NCBI RefSeq assembly: GCF_010092985.1
Contig: NZ_CP048106.1
Coordinates: 1 to 64,000, forward strand
DNA from: Pontibacter pudoricolor
GTDB lineage: Bacteria > Bacteroidota > Bacteroidia > Cytophagales > Hymenobacteraceae
Length of the DNA stretch: 64,000 nucleotides
Direction: 5' to 3'
The notes beneath the pieces were generated by a model that was not told the DNA's origin, did not search any database, and was given only the letters and a program-made list of their open reading frames with translations. This document shows, in pieces, positions 52,630 to 61,757 of the stretch. The position numbers and the translations under genes are program-made. Each line of letters begins with the position of its first letter. Within the stretch, counting starts at the first letter, position 1.

Positions 52630-53481
52630 ATGAAAAAGATTCTCTGCCCAACGGACTTCTCTAAAACCGCTGCAAAAGCATTAGATTATGCCATTTACAT
52701 TGCCCGTAAAACGGGGGCGCATTTGTCGTTGCTGCACGTGGTACATTTACCTATAGTTGATACTTCGGAAACAGCACTGGTAGCGAGCGAATTACTGGGA
52801 GAGCAGATACGAGATGCCGGCGAAAGGTTAAGAGCCATGGTCAGGCAGATAGAAGAAATGCACGGGGCCAACCGTGGTGGAGGCTTTACCTGCGATTATA
52901 TTTTAAAAGAAGCACTACTGATTGACCTGGCAAAGTACCTTACAGAAAAAGAAGGCTACGAGCTTATAGTAATGGGTACAACCGGCGGCGGAAATGCTTT
53001 GGAAGAGTTACTGATCGGCAGCAATACACAAGCCGTGGTAGAAGAGGTAAGAAGCCCGTTGCTGGCAGTGCCCGGCATTGCTGTAGCTCCTGACTTTACT
53101 AAAATTATTTATGCTACCGACTACACACCGGAAGATGTAAAAGCGTTGCACCAGGTGGTGAGTTTTGCTAATTTGTTCGGCGCTTGTGTAGACCTGGTAC
53201 ATGTATCAAAAGAATCAACGGATTCTATTAAAGAGCGGGCAAGTCATTTCTGGGACGAAGTAAGAGGTATCTTCCCGGAAACTGCGTTATGCATCAGGGA
53301 AGTAGTGAATAAAAAACCTGACGAAGGGCTGAAAGCATATTATCAGCAGGAAAACGGAAGTATTCTAGCCGTGCTGCGCCGTAACAAAGGTTTCTTTGCC
53401 GATCTGTTTACCCAGCGCCTCGCCGACCGCCTGACCTACCAGGCCGAAATGCCGCTGCTGGTACTGCACGAACAAAAATAA
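52630..53481 (+). CDS. Universal stress protein with two UspA domains
   Basis: The 283-aa protein carries two UspA domains. The first starts MKKILCPTDFSKTAAKALDY and ends with IVMGTTGGGNALEELLIGSN-T, the ATP-binding G-x2-G-x9-G(S/T)-type loop, near residue 120. The second starts IIYATDYTPEDVKALHQV near 155 and has lost much of its glycine loop. Tandem Usp proteins respond to starvation or oxygen stress. It has its own terminator. Confidence 0.93.
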   Translation: MKKILCPTDFSKTAAKALDYAIYIARKTGAHLSLLHVVHLPIVDTSETALVASELLGEQIRDAGERLRAMVRQIEEMHGANRGGGFTCDYILKEALLIDLAKYLTEKEGYELIVMGTTGGGNALEELLIGSNTQAVVEEVRSPLLAVPGIAVAPDFTKIIYATDYTPEDVKALHQVVSFANLFGACVDLVHVSKESTDSIKERASHFWDEVRGIFPETALCIREVVNKKPDEGLKAYYQQENGSILAVLRRNKGFFADLFTQRLADRLTYQAEMPLLVLHEQK

Positions 53482-53483
53482 AG

Positions 53484-53504
53484 AAGCCCCGAAAGGGGCT
53501 TTTG
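53484..53504 (+). terminator. Terminator after the universal stress gene
   Basis: AAGCCCC-GAAA-GGGGCTTTT hairpin with a GAAA tetraloop. It lies between convergent genes. Confidence 0.88.
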
Positions 53505-53506
53505 CT

Positions 53507-53911
53507 TTACCTGATCTTATTTTCGTCAAAAATATCGGCGAGTTCTGATGCGCAAACGGTACAGTTGTAGCGGCCATACTCTTCTATTGCGCGTTGCAGC
53601 GATACATTTCTGAAAGTGCCCGTGCAGGTGCGGAGAATCTCACATGTATTATCCACATGAAAAATGTCTGACACGTTATCATCGCAGACCCACACACGCT
53701 TGCGCTCCATGCCTTTCGGAATAATATAAAATTCCGGTGCCGGGCGGCGCTGGGTAGTGTCAGCGGCGGTGGCTCTTTCGGTAGCAACAGGTGCTTCTTC
53801 CTGCTGTGTTTCTGTAGACTGGCAGGAGGTAAAAGCAGTGCTGCAAACTATAGCCAAGGCAATTGTTTTATAGTTCAGGCGGTGCAGTAAATCCGGGGTT
53901 TTGATGCTCAT
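53507..53911 (-). CDS. Lipoprotein with a Cys/His-rich C-terminal domain
   Basis: The 134-aa protein has a lipobox (STAFTSCQS, Cys29) and a low-complexity Glu/Thr linker. The C-terminal ~60 residues show C-x8-H-x4-C-x5-C-x15-YGR-x5-C: VCDDNVSDIFHVDNTCEILR, then TC, then AIEEYGRYNCTVC. The same spacing occurs at the C-terminus of the neighbouring nuclease lipoprotein. It resembles the small metal-binding module related to Ada that often decorates secreted nucleases. Function unknown, but a zinc site is plausible. Confidence 0.75.
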   Translation of the reverse strand: MSIKTPDLLHRLNYKTIALAIVCSTAFTSCQSTETQQEEAPVATERATAADTTQRRPAPEFYIIPKGMERKRVWVCDDNVSDIFHVDNTCEILRTCTGTFRNVSLQRAIEEYGRYNCTVCASELADIFDENKIR

Positions 53912-54033
53912 AAAGTGTATGGTTCGGGCAAATATAAGCGAAATGCAACTATAGCTTAGTGGTAAGTATGAAGCTTTTATGTGGTAACTATAGTTACTGA
54001 AGTTACTGAGCGACTAGGGACTTAACTATAGTT

Positions 54034-54894
54034 TTAATTCGGGCTGCAGGTTTTATCGGCACGACGGCCATATTGTTTTATTGCTAGGGCCTCTGTAGCG
54101 GTAAGTACCTGTTCTTTGCAGCGTTTCAGTACAGAGCAATCTCTGGAGTAATGATATACAGATGAGCCTGGACTGCTACAGATAAATACTTTTCTGGTGG
54201 TGGCTCCGGCTGGCAGGGGCGCGCTCTGTATGTCGGCTTCCTTTTTTGCTTTCTGTTGCGCTGCCGTCTCTTTCTTGTTCTTTCTGAAATCCCAGGGGGC
54301 AACAGGATTCGGACCTGCCCAAAGGCCGCGCTTCAGGCGACGTGCATCTGCTTCCAGGTTGGCCAGGCGGGTGTCTTTTGAGTATGCTTTATAGTGCCAG
54401 GCAAGCCCTTCTTTCACCAGTTCCTCGTTCAGGTTACGCCCGTCCGGTAAAATAATGGTGCCTACCGTTCGTCCGTAACGGTCTTTGTTATGCTCTATCA
54501 GCTTTACAAATTTACCAAATGCCAGGTCGGATGTAAATTGGCGCGAACGCTGCCCGAAGTCCTGGTTTTTCTCAGGAGCATCTACCCCGTATAGTCTTAC
54601 TTTTATAGTTTGCCCGTTGCGGAGTAATTCTATCGTATCGCCATCTTTTATAGCTACCACTTTGTCGCCGGTAGTTGCGGTGGCAGGTGTTGTTACAGCA
54701 GCATCAGGGGTTGTAACGAATGTATCAGGGTGTTCGGCAGGCGGTGGAGCTGGTGTAGTTTGTTCCAGTTCGCGGGCACGTTCTTCTACTTCCCGTTGTC
54801 GCTCACGAAACTGTTCCTGTACCTCTTCTCTGTCGGTTTGTTTACAGGCAAATGTACTGAGTAGTGCTAAGTATAAAATAAAGGAGCGGAACAT
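54034..54894 (-). CDS. Thermonuclease-family lipoprotein with Cys-rich tail
   Basis: The 286-aa protein has a lipobox (LLSTFACKQ, Cys17), a Glu/Arg coiled linker, a Pro/Thr spacer and a staphylococcal-nuclease domain at residues 77-205. By position against SNase: Asp85 (DGDT), Arg99 (VRLYGVDAPE), Asp104, Glu107 and Arg141 (DRYGRTVG), so the calcium and catalytic residues are complete. The last 55 residues are a Cys/His module (VFICSSPGSSVYHYSRDCSV...YGRRADKTC) shared with the next lipoprotein. It should degrade DNA or RNA outside the cytoplasm. Confidence 0.92.
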   Translation of the reverse strand: MFRSFILYLALLSTFACKQTDREEVQEQFRERQREVEERARELEQTTPAPPPAEHPDTFVTTPDAAVTTPATATTGDKVVAIKDGDTIELLRNGQTIKVRLYGVDAPEKNQDFGQRSRQFTSDLAFGKFVKLIEHNKDRYGRTVGTIILPDGRNLNEELVKEGLAWHYKAYSKDTRLANLEADARRLKRGLWAGPNPVAPWDFRKNKKETAAQQKAKKEADIQSAPLPAGATTRKVFICSSPGSSVYHYSRDCSVLKRCKEQVLTATEALAIKQYGRRADKTCSPN

Positions 54895-54993
54895 ACAAAG
54901 GAGTTTAAATTAGTATACTTAACTAGAGCAGCTTTGTTTTAAGCGCAGGGTTGCATTTCGTTTTTGCTTGTAAAGTAAACTTTTAAATGCGCA

Positions 54994-56994
54994 CTAAATA
55001 GTTTCAGCAGATGCAAGTTGTGTATTTATAGCTATAGTCTGGGTTGCAAGCGGGAGCGTAAATTTAAAAGTGCTGCCTTCACCCTCTGTGCTCTCCACCC
55101 ATATCCTTCCACCATTATTGTCTACAAAGTCGCGGCACATGGCCAGGCCAAAGCCACTTCCTTTTTCTTTAGCGGTGCCGAGGCTGGTGTAGCTGCGTAA
55201 ACCAAACAATTTCGGCAGTTTTTCAGCATTTATACCTACCCCTGTATCCCGAACGGTAACAAGCAGCATGTCATGGTCTGTAAGTTCTGTTTCTATGGTT
55301 ATCATGTCGCCTTCGTTGCAAAATTTAATGGCATTAGATACCAGGTTACGGAGCACCAGTTGTATCATATCAACGTCAGCATAAGCTGGCATATCCTCCT
55401 GGGCCAGGTTGTGCATCTGCACGCCCTTGGATTTTGCCTGAGGTGCCAGAAGATCCAGGGTATTAGCTGTTAAACTATAGATATTGATCTGTTCGCGCTT
55501 AACAGAAGTGCCCTGCATTTGCGAACGGGCCCAGACCAACAGGTTATCAACCAGCCAGAGTGTGTTCTGCTGCTCAGCCTCCAGGGTTTTGGCAAAGTGT
55601 AAAAATTTCTCTTCCGGAATTTTACCCATAGCCAGCACCTGCAGTAACGATTTTAATGACAGTAACGGCCCGCGAAGGTCATGTGCAACTATAGAGAAAA
55701 GCTTGTCCTTTAACTGGTTCAGATTTTCAAGTTCCTCTTTTTGCTGTTGCAGCATCAGTGCCTGGGCAGCCAGTTCGTTGCGTTTCTTTTTTATATCCTC
55801 GCTATACTGGCTAACTTTCTTGTTTTTTCTGGAGAGTAGTTTGTTCAGGCGCTTCATGCGGCGGTTACCGAGGTAGGCAACTATAACAACTGTTAAGGAG
55901 AGAATCAGGAGCAGGACAGTTGCATACTGAACGATCGTTTTGTGCTCTATTTCCTGTTCGTGCTTTTCGTGTTCGGCCAGCAGTTTCAGGTTTTCTTTTT
56001 CTTTCTGCGCCGTTTCGTACTTTACCTGGAAACTGGTCGTCTGGCGAGTTATTTCTTCGGTGTTAATACTGTCGTTATAAGCCGCCGAAAGATGCAGGTA
56101 CTGGTAAGCTTTCTCAAAGTCGCCTGTTTCGCTGTAAATCTTTTGCAGTACCTCTGCCGATGTTTTGGCTTCGTTTTTAGAGTAAGTATGCTGTGCTACA
56201 TCAAGGCTTTGTTTGCCATATCGTTCTGCCTTTCTATAATCTTTCAGTCCAAGGTAAGTTTCAGCTAGGCCGCGGTAGGCATACGTCTGGTCGTGGAGGC
56301 TTTTTGTTTTACCCGACAACGCCAGGCCACGTTGCAGGTAGTGTAGCGCATTGCTGTATTTGCCCTGTTTCTGATACGTGTTACCAATATTTATGAGGCT
56401 GATAACGATGCCTTTTATATCGTTGGTCTTTTCTTTTAGCGGGAGCGATTTATGGTAGAAACGAAGCGCTACTTCAAATTTCTCCTCGCGCTCATACACA
56501 TTGCCCAGGTTGTTAAGCGCCCTGCTGATAACCAAGGTATCCTGTATCTGGCTTGCCAGGGAAAGGGCTTTGTTATAGTATATTTTGGCTTTGTAATAAT
56601 TTTTCTGGCTCAGGTAAATGTTGCCGATGTTGTTGTAGCTGGCGCTAAGGCCTGCCGTGTCTGCCAATGCCTCACGCAGTCTTACAGACTCATAGTAGAA
56701 CTCAGCTGATGTGTTATAGTCCCCGAGGTTAAAAAAGCCTGCTCCTGTATTATTGTAGGCTTTTGCGATCAGGAGCTGATCATTTATAGTTTCAGCAATC
56801 TTGATCGCTTCTTTACCGTAGGCAACTGCTTTTTTGGGATCTGTATACCAATGTGCCTTGCTTAACTCGCAAAGCTCTTCTGCTTTGTGGCGCAATACAT
56901 CCGCGTTATGGACCGGTGCATGGTGTGTGGTTGTCTCTTTCGGGACAGGTACGATAATAAGCAGTATAAATTGAATAAGTAGAGGTGCAATCAT
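54994..56994 (-). CDS. TPR-containing sensor histidine kinase (orphan)
   Basis: The 666-aa protein has a short N-terminal hydrophobic stretch, six to eight TPR units (residues about 35-330; for example AKAYNNTGAGFFNLGDYNTS and ALNNLGNVYEREEKFEVALR), one membrane helix (TIVQYATVLLLILSLTVVIV near 350), a coiled coil, the His box LFSIVAHDLRGPLLSLKSLL near 450, N-box LRNLVSNAIKFCNEG near 550 and DTGVGI / GSGFGLAMCRDF. It belongs to the Bacteroidota kinases with periplasmic TPR sensors. No response regulator gene is next to it. Confidence 0.93.
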   Translation of the reverse strand: MIAPLLIQFILLIIVPVPKETTTHHAPVHNADVLRHKAEELCELSKAHWYTDPKKAVAYGKEAIKIAETINDQLLIAKAYNNTGAGFFNLGDYNTSAEFYYESVRLREALADTAGLSASYNNIGNIYLSQKNYYKAKIYYNKALSLASQIQDTLVISRALNNLGNVYEREEKFEVALRFYHKSLPLKEKTNDIKGIVISLINIGNTYQKQGKYSNALHYLQRGLALSGKTKSLHDQTYAYRGLAETYLGLKDYRKAERYGKQSLDVAQHTYSKNEAKTSAEVLQKIYSETGDFEKAYQYLHLSAAYNDSINTEEITRQTTSFQVKYETAQKEKENLKLLAEHEKHEQEIEHKTIVQYATVLLLILSLTVVIVAYLGNRRMKRLNKLLSRKNKKVSQYSEDIKKKRNELAAQALMLQQQKEELENLNQLKDKLFSIVAHDLRGPLLSLKSLLQVLAMGKIPEEKFLHFAKTLEAEQQNTLWLVDNLLVWARSQMQGTSVKREQINIYSLTANTLDLLAPQAKSKGVQMHNLAQEDMPAYADVDMIQLVLRNLVSNAIKFCNEGDMITIETELTDHDMLLVTVRDTGVGINAEKLPKLFGLRSYTSLGTAKEKGSGFGLAMCRDFVDNNGGRIWVESTEGEGSTFKFTLPLATQTIAINTQLASAETI

Positions 56995-57050
56995 AGGCTG
57001 GCGGCTGGTAAAGTTTGTTTTATTAGGGTTTCAGGGCGGCTATATCTAAG

Positions 57051-57058
57051 CAAATATA
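57051..57058 (-). promoter_or_regulatory. Likely -7 element of the TPR-kinase gene
   Basis: TATATTTG on the minus strand matches TAnnTTTG, giving a leader of roughly 50 nt to the ATG at 56994. TTG upstream is only 14 nt away. Confidence 0.45.
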
Positions 57059-57148
57059 AGAATTTTGTTATACAAAAGCATTCCTATATAATTGTTTTGG
57101 TGTGTTTTAAGAACGGGGCTATAGGATATTTTATAGTATGCCAAAAAG

Positions 57149-57179
57149 AAAAGCCCCTCACCTGAGTGAAGGGCTTTTT
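57149..57179 (-). terminator. Terminator of the propeller-amidohydrolase gene
   Basis: AAAAGCCC pairs with GGGCTTTT, with an inner CTCA-CC-TGAG, and lies 22 bp past the stop codon at 57201. Confidence 0.8.
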
Positions 57180-57200
57180 GAACTGAAAAAAGCTGGTTTG

Positions 57201-60200
57201 CTACTGTTTTACGCCAGGTACGCCAACAGGCATCGCACTGTGCCAGTCAAAGTCCGGTGCTTTACGTGCAGTAGGGGCCAGCTCGTCCATGGTATTGGCG
57301 TCGAACAGGCGACCGTTGCGCATCACATATTTAATCGTGTTGGTGTTACGGATGTTTTCCAGTGGGTTGCCGTCCATAATTACCAGGTCAGCCAGTTTGC
57401 CGTTTTCAATAGACCCGATATCACCATCCAGACCAAGCGATCTGGCGCCAAGTATAGTTGCTACTTTTAGCGCATCGTGGTTGCTCATGCCACCAGACTG
57501 CACAGACCATACTTCCCAGTGGTAACCAAGGCCCTGTAACTGGCCATGCGACCCGATACCAGCCAGGCCACCTTCTTTTACAAGGTCATTAACAAACTCC
57601 GCGTGACGAGAGAAAATGTGCTCATCTTTCGTGAACCAACCTGGTCTGCGGCGTGCCTTTGCATCTAATTCCGGCTTAGGTGTAAAGTAGTTCAGTTTTT
57701 TGTCACCTACCACATCTTCTGTAGCATAATAGTAGTTCTCAGCCCACGGCCCGCCATACGATACCAGCAGCGTAGGAGTATAAGCCATTTTGGTTTTGGC
57801 TACGAAATCAACCACATCTTTGTAAAGCGGGTAGATCGGGAAGGAGTGCTCGTGGCCCGGGTAACCATCTATGGCCTGCGTCATGTTCAGTTTAAAGTCA
57901 AGGCCACCTTCTGTAGTTGGTAGCAAGCCCTGCTCTTTGGCTGCCATAATGATCCACTGGCGATGCTGGCGGTTACCCACCAGGTACATTTTTATAGTCT
58001 TGGTGTTATAGTATTCGGAATACTGGCGCAATACATTCTTTGTCTGCTCCAGGCTCTTCAGGTTATAAGACCAGAAACCTACCCCAGGACCTGTTGAGTA
58101 AACTCTTGGACCGATCATTTTGCCGGCATCTACCAGGTCGCTGTACGTTAACACATCTGTTGTTCCGGTCTGCGGGTCGCGGGTGGTCGTAACACCGTAA
58201 GCCAGGTTAGCGGCATACATCCAAACCTGATTGGTATGCACACCCCAACGTGGCCACATGTGCGAGTGCGTATCTACAAAGCCCGGTGTTATCGTTTTGC
58301 CTTTTACATCTATAACTTTAGCACCCTGCGGCACAGTTAAAGAACCTGATTTACCAACTGCTTTAATGCGGTTGTTCTCCACCAGTATGTCACCATTCTC
58401 AATCACTTCATCACCGTTCATGGTAATAATGCGGGCACCCTGAAATAACACGATACCCTGTGGAATATCACGCGGAACCTGTATCGCAATTTTGGTTTCT
58501 TTCGGCTTGTAACCTTCTATAACGATGGCTTCTTTTTCGGCGTTGGCACTGTCAGTTTTTACTTCAGCCTTAGCATCCTTTTTCTTCTCAGCAGCCAGAT
58601 CCATTTCTTCTTTCTTCGCTCTGGCTTCATCCAGGTTGTAAGAGAAGAAACCGTGTCCGATTGTCCAGTAAACGGTTTTGCCATCTGCAGACCAGCTTGG
58701 GAACTGTCCGCCGATCTCCGTTAATTTCCAGCTCGGGAACTGCGACGAAGCCACATCAGCTACCGATATAGTTGGCGTTTCGCCGCCTATAACCGGTATA
58801 GTTACTACATAAATTTCGTTGTTGATGAGTGCAAGTGCTTTGTCGCCAACTGGTGCTTTTATTAACACTGTTGCGTTTGAAGGCTGTTGTTGCGGCTCGC
58901 GCTCGTTCTGGTGCAGCATGTGGCACATTTCCTCCATCACGCCATCACCGTTCACTGTTCCAAACGTGGTAATGCCTTTTACTTTCAGGTATGATTTTTT
59001 GTCGGTACCATCCCAACGAATCGAGATCAGGCCTTCAGAATAGTTGAACAGGTAAATACGGTCGTCGCCTTTTACGAAGTGCGGGTTAGCACCCACACCT
59101 GCATTGGTAACAAAGGTGCTCTGGCCACCTTTTGCCGGTATCCAGTTTATAGTCTGGCGAGCGTCAAATGCGCCCGGTCCCGGATCTTCTCTGTAAGACT
59201 GTGCAGAACCTTTTGCAAATACGATGCGCTCTCCGTTCGACGTAAATACCGGCTCCTGGAACACGGCATTTTCCTGTGTCAGTTTGGTTGGTTTGCCTTT
59301 GCCGTTTGCATTTGTTTTATAGATAGCGCCACCGTTTTTCTCGTGCCAGGTAACGTAAGCAATTGTTTTACCATCCGGAGACCAGGTTGGCTGAGCCTGT
59401 GTAAAGTCCTGATCCGTTAAGCGTTTTGGCGTACCGTTCGGGAAATCCATAACATAAAGCCTGTCAAGGGCAGTAAAGGCAACACGCTTGCCATCCGGCG
59501 ACACAGCTGCATCGCGAAGCTGCGTTACGGTCATCATTTTATCATCCTTGATCGGGTATTTAAAGTCCAGCTGAGGGCCAACTGCGATGTCTGTATTTAC
59601 CTGGAAAGGAATCTCAAGTGCTGGACCGCCAGCAACAGGAATTCTGTGGATTTTGCCGCCATAAGACGCAATAAGCTCTTTGCTATCCGGGGTAAAAGAC
59701 ATGGCAGGCAACACACCAAGCGGTGCTATAGATTCCTGCTCGTCGCGCTGTACCGGGTAGGCCAGCCATTTCTCTTCACCCGTTTTCAGGTTCTGGGCAA
59801 CTAAACCAGTTTGGTTGTTGTGGCGCGTACCATATACCAACCACTTTCCGTCCGGAGAAAGGGTAGGAGTGAAGGCAGAGCCATAGCGCGAAGATTTGCT
59901 GCTGATCTCACCGGTCTGGCGGTCGAACGTTGCCAGTTGGTACTGTGGTAACTGGGCATTATAGTTCCAGGCACCGTTACGCTGCGAAAACCAGATGTAA
60001 CGACCATCTTTTCCGAAAGCCGGTTCCACTGTTTTCATGTTCTCAGGCTTACTGATAAGCTGTATACCTGTGCCGCCATCTTTGTGGTATAGGTGCAGTT
60101 TCAGGTTACGGCGACCTTTCGAGGCTACCAGGTATTCGCCATCCGGCGTCCATTCGGCAGAGAAGAAGTTCTCGTTCTTGCTTTTACTGATCTGCTTTGG

Positions 60201-60620
60201 CTTTTTGGTTGCCAGTTCCATTGTCCAGACGTTGTCCGTACCATCTCTGTCCGAAACGAACACGATTGACTTTCCGTCCGGGCTGAAACGCGCCTGTGTA
60301 TCGAAGGCCATTCCGTCTGTTAGCTGCGTTGCTTTACCTCCTGTTATAGGCAGCAGGTACAGGTCACCCAGCATATCAAAAATAATCTGCTTGCCATCCG
60401 GGCTCACATCCAGCGCCAGCCACGACCCTTCGGACGTGTTGATGTTTATTTTGCGGGCACCTTCGAGGGGAAGGTCTTTTTTCTCCTCCTTCTTGTCTTT
60501 GTCTTTTTGGGTTTTGGCTGCCTCCTGGGCCATGGCCGGCTCCAGCAACAAGCCCAGCGAGCATAGCAGAAGCAGGTTTTTCTTCCAGCCGCCTATGTTC
60601 AGGTGTAGTGGTTTCTTCAT
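57201..60620 (-). CDS. Secreted beta-propeller/amidohydrolase fusion protein
   Basis: The 1139-aa protein has a signal peptide (NLLLLCSLGLLLEPAMA), then many WD40-like/TolB (PD40) repeats of the form SPDGKxIVFxSDRDG over residues about 40-680, and a C-terminal amidohydrolase-type domain from about 720 (VDTHSHMWPRWGVHTNQVWM, the H-x-H metal site in GKTITPGFVDTHSHM; later GIGSHGQLQGLGYHWE and LADLVIMDGNPLENI). The ATG at 60620 is used; the longer frame starts at TTG. Such fusions are known in Bacteroidota; the substrate is unproven, perhaps peptides or cyclic amides. Confidence 0.9.
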   Translation of the reverse strand: MKKPLHLNIGGWKKNLLLLCSLGLLLEPAMAQEAAKTQKDKDKKEEKKDLPLEGARKININTSEGSWLALDVSPDGKQIIFDMLGDLYLLPITGGKATQLTDGMAFDTQARFSPDGKSIVFVSDRDGTDNVWTMELATKKPKQISKSKNENFFSAEWTPDGEYLVASKGRRNLKLHLYHKDGGTGIQLISKPENMKTVEPAFGKDGRYIWFSQRNGAWNYNAQLPQYQLATFDRQTGEISSKSSRYGSAFTPTLSPDGKWLVYGTRHNNQTGLVAQNLKTGEEKWLAYPVQRDEQESIAPLGVLPAMSFTPDSKELIASYGGKIHRIPVAGGPALEIPFQVNTDIAVGPQLDFKYPIKDDKMMTVTQLRDAAVSPDGKRVAFTALDRLYVMDFPNGTPKRLTDQDFTQAQPTWSPDGKTIAYVTWHEKNGGAIYKTNANGKGKPTKLTQENAVFQEPVFTSNGERIVFAKGSAQSYREDPGPGAFDARQTINWIPAKGGQSTFVTNAGVGANPHFVKGDDRIYLFNYSEGLISIRWDGTDKKSYLKVKGITTFGTVNGDGVMEEMCHMLHQNEREPQQQPSNATVLIKAPVGDKALALINNEIYVVTIPVIGGETPTISVADVASSQFPSWKLTEIGGQFPSWSADGKTVYWTIGHGFFSYNLDEARAKKEEMDLAAEKKKDAKAEVKTDSANAEKEAIVIEGYKPKETKIAIQVPRDIPQGIVLFQGARIITMNGDEVIENGDILVENNRIKAVGKSGSLTVPQGAKVIDVKGKTITPGFVDTHSHMWPRWGVHTNQVWMYAANLAYGVTTTRDPQTGTTDVLTYSDLVDAGKMIGPRVYSTGPGVGFWSYNLKSLEQTKNVLRQYSEYYNTKTIKMYLVGNRQHRQWIIMAAKEQGLLPTTEGGLDFKLNMTQAIDGYPGHEHSFPIYPLYKDVVDFVAKTKMAYTPTLLVSYGGPWAENYYYATEDVVGDKKLNYFTPKPELDAKARRRPGWFTKDEHIFSRHAEFVNDLVKEGGLAGIGSHGQLQGLGYHWEVWSVQSGGMSNHDALKVATILGARSLGLDGDIGSIENGKLADLVIMDGNPLENIRNTNTIKYVMRNGRLFDANTMDELAPTARKAPDFDWHSAMPVGVPGVKQ

Positions 60621-60779
60621 GTTAGTACTGATTTTGAACAGGAAAGTATAGTTAGTCAAGGTGAATATACAAAAGAGATCTTCAGCATAAAATTGCTTTA
60701 GACCAACTATTATTAAAAATCGGCAGAGAGGCAGAATTACTGGCTTAATCTTGAAAATAATAAAGTGAGTTTCAGTTCT

Positions 60780-61690
60780 ATAGTCCGTGCTGCTGGCGCG
60801 AGTCTCCGGACTCGTGATTATGCTGGTGTTGCGTATCCTGACGCAACTGGCCCGGTAGGGACAGCCATTGTCTGAACCGGGATTAAGTGAGATTTAAAGG
60901 ATTTCTGGGATTGGGTTACTGCTTTAGTTGTGGCTATAGTTTTATAGTTGGCGTTTTACCCCTTCCCAGCCTTCCCCTAACAACAGGGGAAGGAGCTTTA
61001 CGGCCTTTGTTATAGTTAGATTTTGTTTTATAGTTGTCGTCATAACCCACCCCTGCCCCTCCCAAGAGGGGAATTCCGGCTGTTGCTATAGTTTTAGTTA
61101 TCGTTTTTTAGTTTCCGTTTGTCATCCCCCTACCCCTTCAAAGGGGGACTTTCTGCTAATGCTTTTTCGACTTGTCATTTCGACTAGCGGGAGAAATCTG
61201 AGGTTGCTATAGTTATAGCCCACAAACAGGACAGGTCGCGACCTGTCCCTACGGAAATACAACCACGATAAAGCGATGCAACTATAGCTGTTCAAGTAAT
61301 TATAATGAAACTATCGAACTGATCTCAGTCTTTGGGTTGAGCGCCTTTGCTTTCTTGCGGTGCCGTCAGGCAACCCGAGGCACGAGGGTAGCAAGAAAGC
61401 AGCAGCGCGATGCCCGAAGACGGGGCCTCCCGGCCGTGAGGGCACCAAAGCTGGATTGAAACATTAGGTAAGTAGAGCTCCCAGGATTAGAAGTGACTAT
61501 GGAATATGAGGCTTGGTTCTAAGTGCAGAGTCGCAAACTATAGAATCCAGATTTCTCACTTTGTTCGAAATGACAAAAGTGAAACTATAGAACACATAAT
61601 GTTTCTCGACTGTGTTGGCTCTTTTCGACTCGCGCCTCAAGAATGCTCTGGATGACAAATGGAAGTGATAAAACTATAACGCAGACGCTA
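60780..61690 (+). repeat. Repeat island 5: complete composite unit
   Basis: It begins with a GCGAGTCTCCGGACTCGTG palindrome (60798-60816) and GGATT-type units (60870-60915). Then A (60958-60998), B (AACCCACCCCTGCCCCTCCC, 61044 onward), C (GTCATCCCCCTACCCCTTCA, 61121 onward), D (TTGTCATTTCGACTAGCGGG, 61173 onward), E (GGACAGGTCGCGACCTGTCC, 61229-61248), F (ACAACCACGATAAAGCGATG, 61259-61278), folded element G (61330-61450), H (GTAAGTAGAGCTCCCAGGAT, 61467 onward) and I (near 61549-61574). The order equals islands 1 and 4. No gene lies in this 1.1-kb gap. Confidence 0.88.
61330..61450 (+). repeat. Structured repeat element G, copy 4
   Basis: CTTTGG 61330-61335 pairs with CCAAAG 61445-61450; GCGC 61341-61344 with 61405-61408; GCTTTCTTGC 61349-61358 with GCAAGAAAGC 61391-61400, a perfect 10 bp of quite different sequence from copies 1 and 3; TGCC / GGCA over GTCA; ACCC 61373-61376 with GGGT 61386-61389 over the loop GAGGCACGA. 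These are compensatory replacements on both arms. Confidence 0.85.
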
Positions 61691-61757
61691 ACACATTACC
61701 CTAACTATAAAACAACTAACTTTAAATCCTTAATTTAGCAAGCTGTAAACTATAGCT

